This document shows positions 60,350-64,000 of a DNA stretch of 64,000 bases, piece by piece; position 1 is the first letter of the stretch, and every line of letters starts with the position of its first letter. The notes beneath the pieces were generated by a model. It had not been told where the DNA came from. It did no database searches and saw only the letters and a list, made by a program, of their open reading frames with translations. The position numbers were made by a program, and so were the translations under genes. The stretch spans positions 186,001-250,000 of the forward strand of contig NZ_WBKI01000004.1 in NCBI RefSeq assembly GCF_008830365.1, read 5' to 3'. Source of the stretch: Serratia proteamaculans (GTDB taxonomy: Bacteria; Pseudomonadota; Gammaproteobacteria; Enterobacterales; Enterobacteriaceae).

Positions 60350-62119
60350 ATGACAGAGCAACAGCATAAATCAACCAGCTATGACAAGTATCCGGAAGTG
60401 GCGGTGCAGGGGTATGATCACGCCGCATGGCAAGGCTGGCAGGCAGTGGCCGAGGCCGTCAGACACAAGATTGTCGCCCTCGGGATGCGCAAAACCCTGT
60501 TGGTAGTGGATTGCTACCATGGGGTGAGTCTGGCAGAGCTAATCGAGAATCTTATTAAGCCTCTGCAGCCGGCCAATAGCATCAATGCTGAATCGGCCAA
60601 ATACGATGAACCGCACATCCACGCGATGATTGAGCGCAATTTAACCGATGACCGTGTTTTTGGCGTGTTGTCGTGCCATGAAATGCCCGAGTTTTTTGAT
60701 GCTGAGCGCGTCCAGCAGTTGCGCGATCAAATTGCGCGCGTCGACAGTGGGCTAGTGGTGGTTTATGGACCGGGCGCGGCGCTGATCGCCGAAGCCGATG
60801 TATTGGTGTATGCCGATATGGCCCGCTGGGAAATCCAGCAGCGTTTTCGCCGTGGTGAACTGGGCAACTGGGGCGCGGCCAATGTGGACGAGGACGTGCT
60901 GCGCCGCTACAAGCGAGCATTCTTCGTGGAATGGCGAGTCTTCGATCGTCATAAAACCCCACTGCTACAGCGTGCAGATTTTGTGTTGGACACCAACCAG
61001 GCTGGTCAACCCAAGCTGGTGACCGGCACGGCTTTCCATGCCGGATTGCAGCAGGCAACCCAACGCCCATTCCGCGTGGTGCCGTTTTTTGACCCTGGCA
61101 TTTGGGGTGGCCAGTGGATGAAACAACAGTTCGATCTCGACCCGACGGCAGCCAACTACGCATGGTGTTTTGACTGCGTGCCCGAGGAAAACAGCCTGCT
61201 AATGCGTTTTGGTGACGTCCGGGTCGAGATCCCCTCACAGGATTTGGTGCTGTTATATCCCCGTCCCTTGCTGGGTGAGCAGGTGCATGCCCGCTTCGGT
61301 GCCGAATTCCCGATCCGTTTTGACCTGCTGGATACCGTCGGCGGGCAAAATCTCAGCTTCCAGGTGCACCCGCTGACGGAATATATCCAACAGCATTTCG
61401 GTATGCATTACACCCAGGATGAAAGCTATTACATTCTGGCGGCAGAGCCGGGGGCTGAGGTGTACCTGGGAGTGAAAAACGGCACCGAACCACAGGCGAT
61501 GATGGCCGATCTGGCCGCTGCCCAAAGCGGTGAAAAGCCCTTCGATGACCAGCGTTTTGTTAATCGATTCCCGGCGCGTAAACACGACCATTTCCTGATC
61601 CCGGCGGGGACGGTGCATTGTTCCGGCTCGGGCGCCATGGTGCTGGAGATCAGCGCTACGCCGTACATTTTCACCTTCAAGCTGTGGGACTGGGGTCGTC
61701 TGGGATTAGATGGACAGCCGCGCCCGGTGCATCTGCAGCATGGTGAGCAGGTGATCAACTGGCAGTGCGATACTACCTGGGTGACGGAGCATTTGGTGAA
61801 CCGCATTGAGCAAGTTGCCGAAGGTGCGGGCTGGCAGGAGGAGCGAACCGGTTTGCACGAGCGGGAATTTATCGAAACCCGGCGTCACTGGTTTAGTGAA
61901 CCGGTGCTGCACCATACCGAAGGCCGGGTGAATGTGCTGAATCTGGTCGAAGGGGAAGAGGCGGTAGTTGAAAGCCCTGAAGGCCTTTTCGCGCCCTTCG
62001 TGGTGCATTACGCCGAAACCTTTATCGTACCGGCCGCCGTGGGGCCGTACCGTATCAGCCCCCATGGCCGCAGCCTGGGCAAAACTCTGGGCACCATTAA
62101 AGCCTGGGTAAGGGGATAA
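60350..62119 (+). CDS. Class I mannose-6-phosphate isomerase-like protein with N-terminal kinase-like domain
   Basis: A 589-residue protein. The C-terminal ~330 residues are a type I phosphomannose-isomerase cupin: DPGIWGGQWMK at the domain start, and zinc-ligand positions Gln338 and His340 (SFQVHPL), Glu358 (DESYYIL) and His423 (AGTVHCSG) are all kept. The N-terminal ~240 residues look like the back half of a uridine-kinase-type fold (VYGPGAALI, DVLVYADMARWEIQQRFRR, VFDRHKTPLL), but where a P-loop should stand the sequence is VVDCYHGVSLAEL, lacking GxxGxGK[ST]. ATG 60350 is preferred (AGAAG upstream); an ATG nine codons earlier is possible. First gene of a PTS operon, so it probably isomerises the imported sugar phosphate. 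ManA in E. coli is only 391 residues. Confidence 0.82.
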   Translation: MTEQQHKSTSYDKYPEVAVQGYDHAAWQGWQAVAEAVRHKIVALGMRKTLLVVDCYHGVSLAELIENLIKPLQPANSINAESAKYDEPHIHAMIERNLTDDRVFGVLSCHEMPEFFDAERVQQLRDQIARVDSGLVVVYGPGAALIAEADVLVYADMARWEIQQRFRRGELGNWGAANVDEDVLRRYKRAFFVEWRVFDRHKTPLLQRADFVLDTNQAGQPKLVTGTAFHAGLQQATQRPFRVVPFFDPGIWGGQWMKQQFDLDPTAANYAWCFDCVPEENSLLMRFGDVRVEIPSQDLVLLYPRPLLGEQVHARFGAEFPIRFDLLDTVGGQNLSFQVHPLTEYIQQHFGMHYTQDESYYILAAEPGAEVYLGVKNGTEPQAMMADLAAAQSGEKPFDDQRFVNRFPARKHDHFLIPAGTVHCSGSGAMVLEISATPYIFTFKLWDWGRLGLDGQPRPVHLQHGEQVINWQCDTTWVTEHLVNRIEQVAEGAGWQEERTGLHEREFIETRRHWFSEPVLHHTEGRVNVLNLVEGEEAVVESPEGLFAPFVVHYAETFIVPAAVGPYRISPHGRSLGKTLGTIKAWVRG

Positions 62120-62125
62120 GCAATT

Positions 62126-62554
62126 ATGTTGAAAGTGATAGTGACCTCCCATGGCCTGCTGGCCGAGGCGCTGATGAGCAGCGCAGGTATGGTTTACGGT
62201 GAACTGCCGGGAACCAGCCATGTGGCCCTGAGCGAAGGGGCGGGTATTGAAGCCTTTAAACAGGATTTTGCCGATGAATTGCAGCGGGTAAGCGCAGGGG
62301 CCGACGGTGTACTGGTGCTGTGCGACATGCTGTGTGGCACACCTTACAACGTGGCCTGCCGCCACGCATTTGATCCCCAAACGCCGGTGCCGATGGCCGT
62401 GGTGACCGGCGTGAATTTTCCGATGTTGTTAATGAGTGCCGAATTACTGGAGGGAAAGGATGTTCAACAGGCGGCACAGGAGCTGGTGGCACTGGGGGCT
62501 GAGGCGATTTCCCTTGCTCGTCCAGCGGTTATGGCACAACCCGACGATTTCTGA
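62126..62554 (+). CDS. Mannose-family PTS component IIA
   Basis: A 142-residue EIIA of the mannose/fructose/sorbose class. The phosphorylated residue is His9 in VIVTSHGLLAEAL, and LCDMLCGTPYNVA is the second conserved block. It takes phosphate from HPr and passes it to IIB. IIA and IIB are separate proteins here, unlike the fused ManX of E. coli. It starts six bases after the isomerase stop. Confidence 0.88.
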   Translation: MLKVIVTSHGLLAEALMSSAGMVYGELPGTSHVALSEGAGIEAFKQDFADELQRVSAGADGVLVLCDMLCGTPYNVACRHAFDPQTPVPMAVVTGVNFPMLLMSAELLEGKDVQQAAQELVALGAEAISLARPAVMAQPDDF

Positions 62555-62563
62555 GGAGAGAAT

Positions 62564-63058
62564 ATGGCCATTTCATTTGTTCGTATCGACGACCGGGTTA
62601 TTCACGGTCAACTGGTGACCCGTTGGGCGAAGGAATTACCCTGCGACGGCATTGTGGCGATCGATGATGAGGTAGCGGCGGATCCGCTGCTGTCATCGGT
62701 GATGAAGGGGGCGGTGCAAGACACCAGGGTATGGTTGTTTACCGTGCAGCAGGCGATAGAAAAGCTGCCGAAGGTGATCGCCAGCGACAAGCAGTACTTT
62801 GTGATTGGCAAATCACCGATCACGCTGCGCAGGCTGATAGAGGCCGGGATCGATCTCAGTAATCGTAACAAGAAAATCAACGTTGGGCCGATGTCTGCCC
62901 GCAAGGACACGGTGACCATCGGCCCGAATCAATCAGTGAGCGCGGTAGAGGCAGAGGCCTTCGATTTTCTTGCTGAACACGGACATGCCATCGAATTTCG
63001 TTTAGTCCCTGATGCCAGCCATTTCAGTTGGCTGGACGCAAAAAAGAAACTCAAATAA
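62564..63058 (+). CDS. Mannose-family PTS component IIB
   Basis: A 164-residue EIIB of the mannose/sorbose class with the phospho-histidine His14 in FVRIDDRVIHGQLVTRW and the usual C-terminal half ending in DAKKKLK. GAGGAG precedes the start. Cytoplasmic partner of the IIC-IID membrane complex. Confidence 0.9.
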   Translation: MAISFVRIDDRVIHGQLVTRWAKELPCDGIVAIDDEVAADPLLSSVMKGAVQDTRVWLFTVQQAIEKLPKVIASDKQYFVIGKSPITLRRLIEAGIDLSNRNKKINVGPMSARKDTVTIGPNQSVSAVEAEAFDFLAEHGHAIEFRLVPDASHFSWLDAKKKLK

Positions 63059-63080
63059 GCCTGAACGGCAGGAGTTAACT

Positions 63081-63881
63081 ATGTGGTTTGAAGCGACGCT
63101 TATCGGGATACTTTGCTATCTCGGCGCGCTGAGCAGCCCTTGGCTGCTGGGACTGACCGGAGGCTGGTATATTCTCAGCCGTCCGTTGGTCTCCGGCATG
63201 CTGGTGGGGGCTATTCTCGGCGATGTACAGACCGGTATCATCATCGGTGTTGCGGTCCAGGCGGTGTATATCGCTATGGTCACACCGGGCGGATCGATGC
63301 CGGCCGATCTCAACTTTGTAGCGTTCCCGGCGATTGCGCTGGGTATTCTCTCCGGGAAAGGAACCGAGGTGGCGGTCGCACTGGCGGCGACTATCGGCAT
63401 CATGGGGACCGTGTTGTTCAACGCCATGATGGTGCTCAATTCTTACTGGAATCACCGTGCAGATCTGGCGGTGGAGCGCGGTGATGAACGGGGAATTTAC
63501 CTCAATAGCGCCATCTGGCCGCAGGTCACCAACTTCCTGCTGCGTTTTATTCCGACGTTTATCGCGGTGTTTTTCGGGGCGCGCTACATCAACGCCTTTA
63601 TGGACAGTCTGCCGGCGCTGGTGTTGACCACCATGAACGTGGTGGGCGGTATTCTGCCTGCGGTCGGCATCGCTATTCTCCTCAAACAGATTATTAAAAG
63701 TTACAGCATGCTGATTTACTTCCTGGTGGGGTTTATCTGCATTGTTTTCCTCAAGCTGAATATGGTGGCGCTGGTGATTGTCGGCGCGCTGCTGGCACTG
63801 ATTCACTACAACTATAAGCCAGAGCCGCAGGTGGCCGCCGCACAGGCCGCGCCTCAGGCTGATGATGAGGATGAATTCTGA
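63081..63881 (+). CDS. Mannose-family PTS component IIC
   Basis: A 266-residue membrane component with several hydrophobic segments and the mannose-family signature GGWYILSRPLVSGMLVGAILGD followed by GVAVQAVYIAMVTPGG. It forms the sugar channel with IID. The hydrophilic tail is Ala/Asp/Glu-rich. ATG 63081 has AGGAG upstream, while the open frame begins earlier inside the IIB gene. Its stop overlaps the IID start (TGATG). Confidence 0.9.
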   Translation: MWFEATLIGILCYLGALSSPWLLGLTGGWYILSRPLVSGMLVGAILGDVQTGIIIGVAVQAVYIAMVTPGGSMPADLNFVAFPAIALGILSGKGTEVAVALAATIGIMGTVLFNAMMVLNSYWNHRADLAVERGDERGIYLNSAIWPQVTNFLLRFIPTFIAVFFGARYINAFMDSLPALVLTTMNVVGGILPAVGIAILLKQIIKSYSMLIYFLVGFICIVFLKLNMVALVIVGALLALIHYNYKPEPQVAAAQAAPQADDEDEF

Positions 63882-64000
63882 TGGATACGCCAACACCAAA
63901 ATTGAATAAGCAGGATCTGCGTCGTTGCTGGCGCAGTTGGATGATGTACAACCTGTCATCGATGAGTTTCGAACGCCTGGAGTCTTACGGTTTTTGCCTG
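63881..64000 (+). CDS. Mannose-family PTS component IID (partial, cut by window end)
   Basis: The first 40 codons of EIID. LNKQDLRRCWRSWMMYNLSS and FERLESYGF are the typical N-terminal block of this family, which is followed in full-length proteins by a large membrane domain. The start overlaps the IIC stop by one base, showing translational coupling. Genes further downstream in the operon cannot be seen. Confidence 0.88.
   Translation, partial: MDTPTPKLNKQDLRRCWRSWMMYNLSSMSFERLESYGFCL

Overview
The window is a 64-kb chromosomal stretch from an enteric bacterium of the Yersiniaceae, most probably Serratia. This is inferred from gene order (lpoA-rsmI-rnpB, the exu/uxa and yqj clusters, alx-ygjR-ygjP-rlmG-fadH, mug-rpoD-dnaG-rpsU-tsaD, plsY-folB-uppP-cca-ygiM-ygiF-glnE-hldE, ubiK-ribB), from protein sequences close to but clearly distinct from E. 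coli, from the moderately high GC of the core genes, and from two ERIC-type repeats. The species cannot be fixed from sequence alone.

Layout. 1-9000: lpoA (cut by the window edge), rsmI, the RNase P RNA gene with its own promoter and terminator, the pirin/LysR pair yhaK-yhaJ, yqjG, yqjF, the membrane-associated run yqjC-yqjD-yqjE-yqjK, mzrA-yqjA, and an unrecognised small secreted protein. 9187-14688: hexuronate regulon (exuR, exuT, uxaC, uxaA). 14754-23131: sstT, the Mn/pH-responsive alx with a yybP-ykoY riboswitch and a terminator-like hairpin, an amidotransferase-ygjR pair, ygjP, rlmG and fadH. 23556-32415: a more variable block with an ABC-F ATPase, a GABA-degradation cluster (MocR-type regulator, gabT, gabD, amino-acid permease), yfcF and an HPP membrane protein.

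32647-37220 is an accessory scar upstream of the tRNA gene ileX. It holds an A+T-richer triad (MFS transporter, GlcG/HbpS-like protein, IclR regulator), an IS30-type transposase fragment, a 5'-truncated hicA next to an intact hicB, and a phage tail-fibre gene broken by several frameshifts. The intrinsic terminator of ileX appears intact at the inner edge.

37285-59094 returns to conserved core: ileX, mug, the macromolecular synthesis operon (rpsU-dnaG-rpoD) divergent from tsaD, cell-envelope and RNA genes, a GS adenylyltransferase, heptose synthesis, a YjeH-type exporter behind an ERIC element, ubiK, ribB under an FMN riboswitch, a secreted alkaline phosphatase and the YgiD dioxygenase. 59110-64000 starts a sugar-uptake locus that runs off the window: a LacI-family regulator divergent from a 589-residue mannose-6-phosphate-isomerase-like protein with an extra N-terminal kinase-like domain, followed by mannose-family PTS components IIA, IIB, IIC and the start of IID. 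This locus is the least ordinary functional system in the window and its substrate is unknown.
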